A stretch of 40,079 bases of DNA from Oscillospiraceae bacterium (GTDB taxonomy: Bacteria > Bacillota > Clostridia > Oscillospirales > Oscillospiraceae): contig JAHHRS010000014.1 in the NCBI GenBank assembly GCA_020025675.1, positions 1 through 40,079 of the forward strand. The letters run 5' to 3'. This document shows positions 14,458 through 22,157 of this stretch, in pieces. The notes beneath the pieces are model-generated. The model was given only the letters and a program-made list of their open reading frames with translations, ran no database searches and was not told where the DNA came from. How positions within the stretch are numbered: position 1 is the stretch's first letter; the number at the start of each line of letters is the position of its first letter. The position numbers and the translations under genes are program-made.

Positions 14458-15180
14458 ATGAAGAAAGCCATCATCGGCAAGAAGGTCGGCATGACGCAGA
14501 TCTTCGATGAGGCCGGTAAGGTCATCCCTGTGACCGTTATCGAAGCCGGCCCCTGTGTAGTCGTCCAGAAGATGACTAAAGAAAAGGAAGGCTATGAAGC
14601 CGTCCAGTTCGGTTACCAGGAAGTAACCGAGAAGAAACTCACTCAGCCTGAGCTGGGCCACCTGAAAAAGGCCGGCGTAGGCATGCTGAAGCACCTGAAA
14701 GAGTTCCGCATTGAAAACAGCGAACTGAATGTTGGCGATGTTGTTAAGGCCGACGTCTTCACCGAAGGCGAGAAGGTGGACATCACCGGCACCAGCAAGG
14801 GTAAAGGTTACGCAGGTACCGTTAAGCGTTACGGTCAGGGTCGTACTCCTATGACCCACGGCGGCGGCCCTGTTCACAGACATGCAGGTTCCATGGGCTC
14901 CTCCGCTTCTCCCTCCCGTATTCTTCCCGGAAAGAAGCAGGCAGGCCACATGGGTGCAGAGCAGGTTACCGTTCAGAACCTGGACATCGTAAAGGTTGAT
15001 CCTGAGCTCAACATGATCGCTATCCGCGGCGCCGTCCCCGGCCCCAAGGGCAGCATTGTTTACATTAAGGATGCAGTCAAGACTCAGCCCATCAAGAAGG
15101 GCGCAGCCGCAGCTGTCAGCCTCAACCCCCAGAAGGCTTCCGGTCGTGCAAACCCCCAGAAGGCTTCCCGCAAGAAGTAA
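14458..15180 (+). CDS. rplC: 50S ribosomal protein L3 (uL3) with extended C-terminus
   Basis: L3, 240 aa, one of the first proteins to bind 23S rRNA and lining the peptidyl-transferase region through its long loop. The core (KKAIIGKKVGMTQIFDE, TGTSKGKGYAGTVKRYG, HGGGPVHRHAGSMGSSASP, GAVPGPKGSIVYIKDAV) is normal. Typical L3 is about 205-212 aa; here about 28 extra residues form a basic Ala/Lys-rich tail containing the repeat NPQKAS twice. The start has GGAGG 8 nt upstream. Confidence 0.97.
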   Translation: MKKAIIGKKVGMTQIFDEAGKVIPVTVIEAGPCVVVQKMTKEKEGYEAVQFGYQEVTEKKLTQPELGHLKKAGVGMLKHLKEFRIENSELNVGDVVKADVFTEGEKVDITGTSKGKGYAGTVKRYGQGRTPMTHGGGPVHRHAGSMGSSASPSRILPGKKQAGHMGAEQVTVQNLDIVKVDPELNMIAIRGAVPGPKGSIVYIKDAVKTQPIKKGAAAAVSLNPQKASGRANPQKASRKK

Positions 15181-15199
15181 AGAAAGGAGAGCAGCATAA

Positions 15200-15823
15200 A
15201 TGCCTAAAGCTAATTTATTCAACATGGCAGGCGAGAAGATCGGTGAGATCCAGCTCTCCGAGGCCATATTCGGCATCGAGCCGAACAAGAGCGTCCTGCA
15301 CGACAGCGTCAAGAATCACCTTGCTAACTGCCGTCAGGGTACACAGAGCGCTCTTACAAAAGGTGAAGTTTCCTACACCACCAGAAAGCCCTGGCGTCAG
15401 AAGGGCACCGGCCGCGCCCGCGCCGGTTACGCAGGATCTCCTGTATGGTACCACGGCGGCGTAGCTTTTGCTCCCAAACCCAGAGATTACAGCTACACCC
15501 TCAACAAGAAGGTGAAGCGTATAGCTCTCAAGTCTGCTCTGTCCGTTAAGGCAGCAGAGAATGAGATTTACGTCATCGACGATCTGCACGTCGATGAGAT
15601 TAAGACCAAGGCCTTCGCCGGATTTCTGAAAAATCTGGGCATTGAGGGCAAGGCTCTTGTAGTTACCGAGAACGTGGAAGAGAAGGTTGTTAAGTCCGCT
15701 CGCAACATTGAGGGCGTTTCCACCACCACCGCCACCATTCTCAGCCCCTACATGATACTCACCAGCGGCAAGATGGTAGTCTCCAAGGCTGCACTTGCTA
15801 AGATTGAGGAGGTGTTCGCCTGA
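15200..15823 (+). CDS. rplD: 50S ribosomal protein L4 (uL4)
   Basis: L4, 207 aa, normal length. The extended exit-tunnel loop is recognisable (TRKPWRQKGTGRARAG, then SPVWYHGGVAFAPKPRDYSY). L4 is the classic autoregulator of S10 operons in gammaproteobacteria, so it is one candidate effector for the leader at 13.7 kb. AAAGGAGAG precedes the ATG. Its stop overlaps the rplW start by one base (TGATG). Confidence 0.97.
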   Translation: MPKANLFNMAGEKIGEIQLSEAIFGIEPNKSVLHDSVKNHLANCRQGTQSALTKGEVSYTTRKPWRQKGTGRARAGYAGSPVWYHGGVAFAPKPRDYSYTLNKKVKRIALKSALSVKAAENEIYVIDDLHVDEIKTKAFAGFLKNLGIEGKALVVTENVEEKVVKSARNIEGVSTTTATILSPYMILTSGKMVVSKAALAKIEEVFA

Positions 15824-16119
15824 TGAGGACCGCATACGATATCGTTATTAGACCTATCATCACCGAGCAGTCCATGGAGGACCTGGACATTAAGAAGTAC
15901 GCCTTCGAGGTCGCAAAGGACGCTAACAAGATTGAGATAAAGAAAGCCGTTGAGGAAATCTTCGGCGTCACCGTTATCAAAGTCACCACCCAGAACGTCC
16001 ACCCCAAACAGAAGCGCACCGGTGCCTACCCCATGGGTAAGACCGCTGCCTGGAAAAAGGCTGTTGTTAAACTCAGCGCCGATTCCAAGGACATCGAGCT
16101 TTTTGAAGGCATGGTTTAA
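15823..16119 (+). CDS. rplW: 50S ribosomal protein L23 (uL23)
   Basis: L23, 98 aa, located at the tunnel exit where it docks trigger factor and SRP. Family features: AYDIVIRPIITEQSM at the start, YAFEVAKDANKIEIKKAVEEIFGV, and the GRTSKWKKA-like GKTAAWKKAVVKL. Start codon shares its A with the rplD stop, so translation is coupled; the Shine-Dalgarno AGGAGG lies within the end of rplD. Confidence 0.97.
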   Translation: MRTAYDIVIRPIITEQSMEDLDIKKYAFEVAKDANKIEIKKAVEEIFGVTVIKVTTQNVHPKQKRTGAYPMGKTAAWKKAVVKLSADSKDIELFEGMV

Positions 16120-16133
16120 GGGAGGAATAAAGA

Positions 16134-16967
16134 ATGATTAAAACTTACAGACCTACTACTCCCTCCAGAAGACAGATGACTGTTTCCGGCTTTGACGGCG
16201 TTGAAAAACACGTTAAGCCCGAAAGAAGCCTGACTGAGGTTCAGAAGAAGAACTCCGGCCGTAACAGCTACGGTCGTATAACCGTCCGTCATCAGGGCGG
16301 CGGTAACCGCCAGAAGTACCGTATAATCGACTTCAAGCGCAACAAGATGGATATGAGCGCAAAGGTCCTCCGTCTGGAGTACGACCCCAACCGCAGCGCC
16401 TTCATCGCTCTCTGCGAGTATGAAGACGGCGAGCGCCGCTATATCCTTGCTCCTGTCGGCCTGAAGGCCGGAGATACCATCCTCTCCTCCGCCTCCGCTG
16501 ACATTAAGCCCGGCAACGCTCTGCCTCTTGCAAATATTCCTGTGGGTACCCTTATCCACAACATTGAGCTTTACCCCGGCAAGGGCGCACAGCTGGTTCG
16601 TTCCGCCGGTGTTGAGGCACAGCTCATGGCTAAGGAAAACGGCATGGCTACTCTGAGACTGCCTTCCGGCGAGTTCCGCAAGGTAAGACTTGAGTGCTTT
16701 GCTACTATAGGCCAGGTCGGCAACATTGACCACGCCAATATCCACATCGGTAAGGCCGGTCGTAAACGTCACATGGGCGTTCGTCCTACCGTCCGCGGTT
16801 CTGTCATGAACCCCAATGACCACCCCCACGGCGGTGGTGAAGGTAAGAGCCCTGTTGGTATGCCCGGGCCTGTTACTCCCTGGGGTAAGCCCGCTCTCGG
16901 TTATAAGACCCGCAAGACTAAGAACCGCAGCGATAAGTTCATAGTCAAGCGCCGCAATGAAAAGTAA
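16134..16967 (+). CDS. rplB: 50S ribosomal protein L2 (uL2)
   Basis: L2, 277 aa, usual length; binds 23S rRNA and supports subunit association and the peptidyl-transferase centre. Visible: KTYRPTTPSRRQMTVS, GRNSYGRITVRHQGGGNRQKYRIIDFKR, GKAGRKRHMGVRPTVRG and the conserved C-terminal loop HPHGGGEGKSPVGMPGPVTPWGK. GGGAGG precedes the ATG. Confidence 0.98.
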   Translation: MIKTYRPTTPSRRQMTVSGFDGVEKHVKPERSLTEVQKKNSGRNSYGRITVRHQGGGNRQKYRIIDFKRNKMDMSAKVLRLEYDPNRSAFIALCEYEDGERRYILAPVGLKAGDTILSSASADIKPGNALPLANIPVGTLIHNIELYPGKGAQLVRSAGVEAQLMAKENGMATLRLPSGEFRKVRLECFATIGQVGNIDHANIHIGKAGRKRHMGVRPTVRGSVMNPNDHPHGGGEGKSPVGMPGPVTPWGKPALGYKTRKTKNRSDKFIVKRRNEK

Positions 16968-16981
16968 GGAGGGAAAAGTTA

Positions 16982-17254
16982 ATGAGCAGAAGTGTTAAAA
17001 AAGGTCCCTTCGCCGCTCCCGAGCTTCTTAAGAGAGTTGACGAGATGAACCAGAACGGCAAAAAGCAGGTCATTAAGACCTGGTCCCGTTCCTCTACTAT
17101 TTTCCCGTCCTTTGTAGGACACACCATCGCTGTCCATGACGGCCGTCGTCACGTTCCCGTGTATGTCACTGAGGATATGGTTGGTCACAAGCTGGGCGAG
17201 TTTGCCCCCACCCGTACTTTCCGCGGACATGCCGGCAGCAAGACCGGTAAGTAA
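16982..17254 (+). CDS. rpsS: 30S ribosomal protein S19 (uS19)
   Basis: S19, 90 aa, in the 30S head next to S13. Core: SRSVKKGPFAAPELLKRV, WSRSSTIFPSFVGHTIAVHDGRRHVPVYV, MVGHKLGEFAPTRTFRGH. AGGAGG lies upstream of the ATG. Nothing unusual. Confidence 0.98.
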   Translation: MSRSVKKGPFAAPELLKRVDEMNQNGKKQVIKTWSRSSTIFPSFVGHTIAVHDGRRHVPVYVTEDMVGHKLGEFAPTRTFRGHAGSKTGK

Positions 17255-17266
17255 GGAGGAGAGAGA

Positions 17267-17614
17267 ATGGACGAAAAGAAAATAGCCCGTGCGGAGCACA
17301 GATACGCCCGTATTTCTCCCCGCAAGGCTGAACTTATCTGCAAGATGATTCGCGGACAGAAGGCCGATTACGCAATGGCTCTTCTTGAGCACACCCCTAA
17401 AATGGGCTGCGAACTGGTAATCAAGGTGCTTAAGAGCGCCATGGCCAATGCCGAGAATAACTTTGAAATGGATCCTGAGAAGCTGTATGTCTCCAAGACC
17501 TACGCAACAGGCGGCCCCATTCTCAAAAGGGGTATGCCCAGAGCTCAGGGACGTATGTACCGTATAAATAAGCGTACCAGCCACATTATTGTTGAAGTGG
17601 CTGAGAAAGAATAA
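17267..17614 (+). CDS. rplV: 50S ribosomal protein L22 (uL22)
   Basis: L22, 115 aa. Its beta-hairpin reaches into the exit tunnel and is the site of macrolide-resistance mutations. Seen here: RYARISPRKAELICKMIRGQKADYA at the start and the loop GPILKRGMPRAQGRMYRINKRTSHI near the end. The loop looks ordinary. GGAGG precedes the ATG. Confidence 0.97.
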   Translation: MDEKKIARAEHRYARISPRKAELICKMIRGQKADYAMALLEHTPKMGCELVIKVLKSAMANAENNFEMDPEKLYVSKTYATGGPILKRGMPRAQGRMYRINKRTSHIIVEVAEKE

Positions 17615-17631
17615 GGGAAGGAGGCAGAATT

Positions 17632-18516
17632 ATGGGACAGAAAGTTAATCCACACGGTTTGCGTGTAGGCGTCATCAAAGACTGGGAGTCCAGATGGTAC
17701 GCCAGAGAAGATAAGGTCGGTGATCTGATAGTCGAGGACTACAAGATCCGCCAGTACCTCAAAAAGACCCTCTATTCCGCCGGTGTTCCCACCATTGAGA
17801 TAGAGCGTGATTCCGCCAAGGTTCGTATCTATATCCACTGCTCCAGACCCGGTGTTGTTATCGGTAAGGGCGGCGCTGAGATAGAGCGTATCCGCAAGGA
17901 AGTGGAGAAGATGCTGGGCAAGCCCGTTGCAATCTCCATCGTTGAAGTTCGTACCCCCGACACTAACGCTCAGCTGGTGGCAGAGAACATTGCTCAGCAG
18001 CTGGAGAAGCGTATCGGTTTCCGCCGCGCAATGAAGAATGCTATGGGACGTGCCATGAGAATGGGCGCCAGAGGCATCAAGGTTATGTGCAGCGGCCGTC
18101 TGGGCGGAGCTGAAATTGCCCGTTCCGAGTGCTTCCACGAGGGAACCATTCCCCTTCAGACTATTCGTGCTGACATCGACTACGGCTTTGCCGAGGCCGA
18201 TACCACTTACGGCCGTATAGGTGTTAAGGTTTGGATATACAAAGGCGAAGTCCTTTCCCAGACCCTGAGAACCACTCCCCGTACCATGGATCTCTCCAAG
18301 CCCAACGATAGACGTCGTGACCGCAGAAGAGACGATCGCAGAGGCGGCTTCAACCGTGACCACCGCAGCAACAACGGTGAGCGCAGAGATGACCGCAGAC
18401 AGGGCGGCTACAATAATAACCGCAACAACAACGGCGGCTATGGCCAGAGACCTCAGAATCAGGGCTCTCGCAACCCCCGCCCCGCAGCTCCCGCTAAGGA
18501 AGGAGGCAACAACTAA
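17632..18516 (+). CDS. rpsC: 30S ribosomal protein S3 (uS3) with long Arg/Asn/Gly-rich tail
   Basis: S3, 294 aa. The first about 222 residues are a standard S3: GQKVNPHGLRVGVIKDWESRWYA, the KH domain with RPGVVIGKGGAEIERIRKEVE, and the C-terminal domain ARGIKVMCSGRLGGAEIARSE and IGVKVWIYKGEVL. S3 lies at the mRNA entry channel and contributes helicase activity. Residues about 225-294 form a 70-residue low-complexity extension rich in Arg, Asp, Asn and Gly (NDRRRDRRRDDRRGGF, GGYNNNRNNNGGYGQRPQ), which is far longer than the usual short tail. It is in frame and followed by a normal rplP start, so it is unlikely to be a frameshift artefact. Confidence 0.97.
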   Translation: MGQKVNPHGLRVGVIKDWESRWYAREDKVGDLIVEDYKIRQYLKKTLYSAGVPTIEIERDSAKVRIYIHCSRPGVVIGKGGAEIERIRKEVEKMLGKPVAISIVEVRTPDTNAQLVAENIAQQLEKRIGFRRAMKNAMGRAMRMGARGIKVMCSGRLGGAEIARSECFHEGTIPLQTIRADIDYGFAEADTTYGRIGVKVWIYKGEVLSQTLRTTPRTMDLSKPNDRRRDRRRDDRRGGFNRDHRSNNGERRDDRRQGGYNNNRNNNGGYGQRPQNQGSRNPRPAAPAKEGGNN

Positions 18517-18947
18517 TGTTAATGCCTAAAAGAGTTAAATACCGCAGAGTTCAGCGCGGCCGTATGAAGGGTAAAGCTACCCGCGGCAACACTGTCACTT
18601 ACGGTGAGTTCGGCCTTCAGGCTACTGAGCCCGGCTGGATTACCTCCAACCAGATAGAGGCTGCCCGTATAGCCATGACCCGCTACACCAAGCGTGGCGG
18701 CCAGGTATGGATAAAGATTTTCCCCGACAAGCCTGTTACTGCAAAGCCTGCTGAGACCCGTATGGGTTCCGGTAAAGGTTCTCCTGAGTACTGGGTTGCT
18801 GTCGTTAAGCCCGGCAGAGTGATGTTTGAGATTGCAGGCGTTTCCGAAGAGGTCGCCCGTGAAGCTCTCCGCCTTGCCAGCCACAAACTGCCCATCAAGA
18901 CCAAGATTGTCGTGAAGGGCTCCGAGTCTGAGAACGGTGGTGAATAA
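18516..18947 (+). CDS. rplP: 50S ribosomal protein L16 (uL16)
   Basis: L16, 143 aa, normal length; sits near the A-site tRNA and organises the peptidyl-transferase region. It starts MLMPKRVKYRRVQRGRMKGKA, as in the family, and contains EAARIAMTRYTKRGGQVWIKIFP and the KPAETRMGSGKGSPEYWVAVV stretch. ATG 18516 overlaps the rpsC stop by one base (TAATG); AAGGAGG is 9 nt upstream. A second in-frame ATG at 18522 is too far from it. Confidence 0.97.
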   Translation: MLMPKRVKYRRVQRGRMKGKATRGNTVTYGEFGLQATEPGWITSNQIEAARIAMTRYTKRGGQVWIKIFPDKPVTAKPAETRMGSGKGSPEYWVAVVKPGRVMFEIAGVSEEVAREALRLASHKLPIKTKIVVKGSESENGGE

Positions 18948-18948
18948 G

Positions 18949-19137
18949 ATGAAGGCAAACGAAATACGTAACATGTCCGTCTCCGAGCTGGAGACCAAGC
19001 TGGTTGAGATGAAAAAGGATCTCTTCATGCTTCGTATGCAGCATGCCACTAATCATCTTGACAACCCCACCAAGATCTCTGCCATGCGCCGTGATATCGC
19101 TCGCGTCAAGACCGTACTGCGCGAGAAGCAGAATTGA
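18949..19137 (+). CDS. rpmC: 50S ribosomal protein L29 (uL29)
   Basis: L29, 62 aa, two long helices at the tunnel exit next to L23. MKANEIRNMSVSELETKLVEM at the start and HLDNPTKISAMRRDIARVKTV near the end are family-typical. I start at ATG 18949, one base after the rplP stop; an in-frame GTG at 18937 would add four residues. Confidence 0.95.
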   Translation: MKANEIRNMSVSELETKLVEMKKDLFMLRMQHATNHLDNPTKISAMRRDIARVKTVLREKQN

Positions 19138-19151
19138 GGAGGTAAGGAATA

Positions 19152-19415
19152 ATGGTTGAAGAAAGAACTACTTCCCGTAAGACCCGCGTTGGTAAGGTTG
19201 TTTCCAACAAAATGGATAAGACCGTGGTCGTCATTGTTGAGGACCGTGTAGCGCACAAGAAGTATAAGAAGATCATAGGCCGGACCTACCGTCTGAAGGC
19301 ACACGATGAGCTTAACGAGTGCCGCGAGGGTGATATCGTCCGTGTGATGGAGACCCGCCCCCTGTCCAAGGACAAGAGATGGCGCGTGGTTGAAATCGTA
19401 GAGAAAGCTAAGTAA
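19152..19415 (+). CDS. rpsQ: 30S ribosomal protein S17 (uS17)
   Basis: S17, 87 aa, an early-binding OB-fold protein of the 30S body. Visible: SRKTRVGKVVSNKMDKTVVVIVE, HKKYKKIIGRTYRLKAHDE and GDIVRVMETRPLSKDKRWRVV. GGAGG precedes the ATG; spacing to neighbours is about 14 nt. Confidence 0.97.
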   Translation: MVEERTTSRKTRVGKVVSNKMDKTVVVIVEDRVAHKKYKKIIGRTYRLKAHDELNECREGDIVRVMETRPLSKDKRWRVVEIVEKAK

Positions 19416-19427
19416 GGAGGCGCCTAA

Positions 19428-19799
19428 ATGATACAGCAGGAATCTTATCTGAAGGTTGCCGACAACACCGGCGCCAAAGAACTCAAGTGCATTCGCGTTT
19501 TGGGTGGTTCCAAACGCAAATATGCAAGCATTGGTGACGTTATAGTTTGTTCCGTTCGCAAGGCTGCTCCAGGCGGTTCTGTTAAGAAGGGCGAGGTCGT
19601 TAAGGCTGTTATCGTTCGTACTGTCAGACCCGTCCGCCGCGCAGACGGCACCTACGTCCGTTTCGACGAGAACGCTGCCGTTCTTATCAACTCCGGTGAT
19701 AAGAACCCCCGCGGAACTCGTATCTTTGGACCCGTCGCCCGTGAGCTCCGTGACAAGGAATACATGAAGATCCTGTCCCTTGCTCCCGAAGTGATTTAA
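19428..19799 (+). CDS. rplN: 50S ribosomal protein L14 (uL14)
   Basis: L14, 123 aa, at the subunit interface and bound by the silencing factor RsfS. Starts MIQQESYLKVADNTGAKELKC; IVRTVRPVRRADGTYVRFDEN and GTRIFGPVARELRDKEYMKILSLAPEV are the family core and end. AAGGAGG precedes the ATG. Confidence 0.98.
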   Translation: MIQQESYLKVADNTGAKELKCIRVLGGSKRKYASIGDVIVCSVRKAAPGGSVKKGEVVKAVIVRTVRPVRRADGTYVRFDENAAVLINSGDKNPRGTRIFGPVARELRDKEYMKILSLAPEVI

Positions 19800-19814
19800 T
19801 GGAGGGCAAAGAGA

Positions 19815-20132
19815 ATGAACATTAGAAAAGACGATAAAGTTTTAGTCCTTTCCGGTAAGGATAAGGGCAAAGAGGGCAAGGTTCTCGTTGCCGACCCCAA
19901 GAACCACAAGGTGGTTGTTGAGGGTGTTAACGTCGCTACCAAGCACCAGAAGCCTATGGGCCAGGGCAAAGAGGGCGGCATTATCAAGGTTGAGACCCCC
20001 ATCTATGCATCCAAAGTTCAGCTTGTCTGCCCTAAGTGCGGTAAGGCTACCCGTGTAGCTCACAAGCTGGTTAACGGCAAGAATGTCCGTGTCTGCAAGA
20101 AGTGCGGCGCTGAGCTTGTCGATAAGAAATAA
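19815..20132 (+). CDS. rplX: 50S ribosomal protein L24 (uL24), zinc-ribbon form
   Basis: L24, 105 aa, an assembly initiator at the tunnel exit. KOW motif: DDKVLVLSGKDKGKEGKVL near residues 5-25. The C-terminal half carries two CxxC pairs (CPKCGKATR and VCKKCGAE), a zinc-ribbon form common in Clostridia and absent from many L24 proteins. GGAGG lies upstream. Confidence 0.97.
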   Translation: MNIRKDDKVLVLSGKDKGKEGKVLVADPKNHKVVVEGVNVATKHQKPMGQGKEGGIIKVETPIYASKVQLVCPKCGKATRVAHKLVNGKNVRVCKKCGAELVDKK

Positions 20133-20152
20133 GAGAAAGGAGATAACTTACT

Positions 20153-20692
20153 ATGACCAGAATGAAAGAAAAGTACGTTAAGGAAGTTGCTCCTGCTCTT
20201 ATGGAGAAGTTCCAGTACAAGTCCACCATGCAGATCCCCAAGATCGACAAGATCGTTGTTTCTGTGGGCTGCGGTGACTGCAAAGATAACGCAAAGGCTC
20301 TTGACTCTGTTATAAAGGAAATTTCCGCTATAACCGGTCAGCACGCCGTTGCTACTGCAGCTAAAAAGTCCGTTGCTAACTTCAAGCTCCGTGAGGGCAT
20401 GAAAGTCGGCGTTAAGGTCACTCTTCGTCAGGACAAGATGTGGGAGTTCCTGGATAGACTGTTCAACGTGGCTCTGCCCCGTGTTCGTGACTTCCGCGGT
20501 ATCTCTCCCGATGCTTTTGACGGCCGCGGCAACTACAGCCTTGGTCTTAAAGAGCAGATCATCTTCCCCGAAATCGAGTACGATAAGATCGAGAAGCTTC
20601 GTGGTATGAACATTGCAATCACCACCACAGCTAACACCGACGAAGAGGCAAGAGAGCTGCTCAGACTTATGGGCGCTCCCTTCTACAACTAA
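20153..20692 (+). CDS. rplE: 50S ribosomal protein L5 (uL5)
   Basis: L5, 179 aa, binds 5S rRNA and contacts P-site tRNA and the 30S head. Visible: ALMEKFQYKSTMQIPKIDKIV, the KKSVANFKLREGMKVGVKVTLR segment and DFRGISPDAFDGRGNYSLG, with GLKEQIIFPEIEYDKI following. GAAAGGAG precedes the ATG. Confidence 0.98.
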   Translation: MTRMKEKYVKEVAPALMEKFQYKSTMQIPKIDKIVVSVGCGDCKDNAKALDSVIKEISAITGQHAVATAAKKSVANFKLREGMKVGVKVTLRQDKMWEFLDRLFNVALPRVRDFRGISPDAFDGRGNYSLGLKEQIIFPEIEYDKIEKLRGMNIAITTTANTDEEARELLRLMGAPFYN

Positions 20693-20704
20693 GGAGGAGT
20701 ACAA

Positions 20705-20890
20705 ATGGCAAAGAAATCAATGATTTTAAAGCAGCAGGCTCCTGCCAAGTTCTCTACTCGTCAGTACAACCGCTGCAAAATATGCGGCCGTCCCCACGCT
20801 TACCTTCGCAACTACGGCATCTGCCGTATCTGCTTCAGAGAGCTGGCCTACAAGGGTCAGATCCCCGGAGTTCGCAAGGCCAGCTTCTAA
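20705..20890 (+). CDS. rpsN: 30S ribosomal protein S14 type Z (uS14)
   Basis: The short zinc form of S14, 61 aa, with the four Cys at residues 24, 27, 40 and 43 (CKIC and CRIC). Ends in the invariant GQIPGVRKASF. Sits in the 30S head. AAGGAGG precedes the ATG. It is the last gene before a 297-nt structured spacer. Confidence 0.97.
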   Translation: MAKKSMILKQQAPAKFSTRQYNRCKICGRPHAYLRNYGICRICFRELAYKGQIPGVRKASF

Positions 20891-21187
20891 GACAGCCAAA
20901 ACCTTCCCTGCTGTTATTTTAACAGCGGGGAAAGGCACTCTTTAAAGGTACTTGGTTTTTTCTTCGATTTTGAATATTTGTTAGAAATAACCAAGGAAAA
21001 ATCCTTGAAAAATCAAGGATTTTATGTTATTCTGATTTGTGGTGCGGCCGATCCCCGCACTTGCAAATACAGGCTCAGAAAATGAGCCCAATAGGATGGC
21101 GAAAGGCCATGGCCAATCAGGCATTGGCATGGAACCTCGCCGCCTGAACCGCATAAGCGGTAACTCTATATATAGGAGGATAAATCC
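20891..21187 (+). promoter_or_regulatory. Hairpin-rich spacer between rpsN and rpsH
   Basis: No ORF with a start signal. Successive inverted repeats: 20904-20916/20920-20932 (13 bp, one G-T), 20951-20957/20989-20995, 20998-21008/21013-21023 (11 bp perfect), 21042-21047/21055-21060, 21072-21077/21083-21088, 21096-21100/21106-21110, 21112-21117/21123-21128 and 21149-21152/21157-21160 (CCGC-ATAA-GCGG). The second and third share CCAAGG/CCTTG words and can form exclusive alternatives. The rpsH Shine-Dalgarno AGGAGG follows. Looks like a terminator/readthrough plus cis-regulatory leader. Confidence 0.55.
21005..21033 (+). promoter_or_regulatory. Possible internal promoter upstream of rpsH
   Basis: TTGAAA (21005-21010), 17-nt spacer, TATTCT (21028-21033) with TG one base upstream (extended -10). 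It starts within the loop of the second strong hairpin, so it could restart transcription after termination. Only 4 of 6 bases of the -10 match consensus. Confidence 0.35.
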
Positions 21188-21586
21188 ATGCAGATCACAG
21201 ACCCCATCGCAGATATGCTTACCCGCATCCGCAACGCCGGCTGCGCAAAGCATGAAACCGTCGATGTACCCGCCTCCAAGATGAAGAAGTCAATAGCTGA
21301 AATTCTTCTTAACGAAGGCTACATCAAAAACTATCAGGTAATCGACGACGGTACTCAGGGCGTCATCCGTGTAACCCTTAAGTACCTCCCCGGCAAGGAA
21401 AAGGCTATTTCCGGTCTTCGCCGTGTATCCAAGCCCGGCCTTCGCGTTTACGCAGGTGCCGACGAGCTGCCCCGTGTCCTTAAGGGACTGGGCATTGCTA
21501 TCATTTCTACATCCAAGGGCGTTATGACCGACAGACAGGCTCGCAAAGAGCATGTAGGCGGCGAAGTCCTTGCGTTTGTATGGTAA
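21188..21586 (+). CDS. rpsH: 30S ribosomal protein S8 (uS8)
   Basis: S8, 132 aa, binds helix 21 of 16S rRNA and in E. coli represses the spc operon by binding its mRNA. Visible: QITDPIADMLTRIRNAGCAKH and ILLNEGYIKNY, and the C-terminal STSKGVMTDRQARKEHVGGEVLAFVW. It follows the hairpin ladder at 20.9-21.2 kb, so autoregulation through that leader is conceivable. AGGAGG precedes the ATG. Confidence 0.98.
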   Translation: MQITDPIADMLTRIRNAGCAKHETVDVPASKMKKSIAEILLNEGYIKNYQVIDDGTQGVIRVTLKYLPGKEKAISGLRRVSKPGLRVYAGADELPRVLKGLGIAIISTSKGVMTDRQARKEHVGGEVLAFVW

Positions 21587-21598
21587 GGAGGCGGCAGA

Positions 21599-22141
21599 AT
21601 GTCAAGAATAGGAAGAGCACCCATTACTATCCCCGCAGGCGTTGAAGTTTCCGTCAGCGGCAAGAACCACGTCACCGTCAAGGGACCTAAGGGAACTTTG
21701 GAGCGCGACATGGTACCTCAGCTCGGCATTAACATTGAGGAAAACATTATTCACGTCACCCGTCCCGACGATACCAAGGAGAACCGCTCTCTCCACGGCC
21801 TCACCAGAACCCTGCTTAATAACATGGTTGTCGGTGTTACCGAGGGCTTCGAGAAGAAGCTGGAGATAAACGGTGTTGGTTACCGTGCTTCTAAGGAAGG
21901 CAAGAACCTGGTTCTGAACGTTGCTTTTTCTCACCCCATCATTATGAGTGAGACCGAGGACATCCAGATCGACGTTCCCGACGCAAACCACATCACCATT
22001 AAGGGTATCGATAAGCAGAAGGTTGGCCAGTTTGCAGCTGAAGTTCGTAGCAAGAGACCTCCCGAGCCTTACAAGGGCAAGGGTATCAAGTATGACTACG
22101 AAGTTATCCGCCGCAAAGAAGGCAAGACCGGTGCTAAGTAA
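21599..22141 (+). CDS. rplF: 50S ribosomal protein L6 (uL6)
   Basis: L6, 180 aa, near the sarcin-ricin loop and factor-binding site. Begins SRIGRAPITIPAGVEVSVSG; the second domain carries GVGYRASKEGKNLVLNVAFSH and the conserved RSKRPPEPYKGKGIKY. AAGGAGG precedes the ATG. Confidence 0.98.
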   Translation: MSRIGRAPITIPAGVEVSVSGKNHVTVKGPKGTLERDMVPQLGINIEENIIHVTRPDDTKENRSLHGLTRTLLNNMVVGVTEGFEKKLEINGVGYRASKEGKNLVLNVAFSHPIIMSETEDIQIDVPDANHITIKGIDKQKVGQFAAEVRSKRPPEPYKGKGIKYDYEVIRRKEGKTGAK

Positions 22142-22157
22142 AGAGAGGTGTGCCTGA

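Noticed and set aside
14326..15312. Long minus-strand open frame (328 codons) opposite rplC
   Set aside because: It mirrors the codon bias of rplC and rplD on the other strand, has no ribosome-binding site or domain, and crosses two well-supported genes.
17545..18363. Minus-strand open frame opposite rplV-rpsC (272 codons)
   Set aside because: Antisense shadow of the ribosomal genes; Gly/Ser/Leu-rich translation with no family resemblance.
18317..18529. 70-codon ORF in another frame over the S3 tail
   Set aside because: Low-complexity Thr/Ala frame shadow of the Arg/Asn-rich tail; the S3 frame runs unbroken to a stop coupled with rplP.
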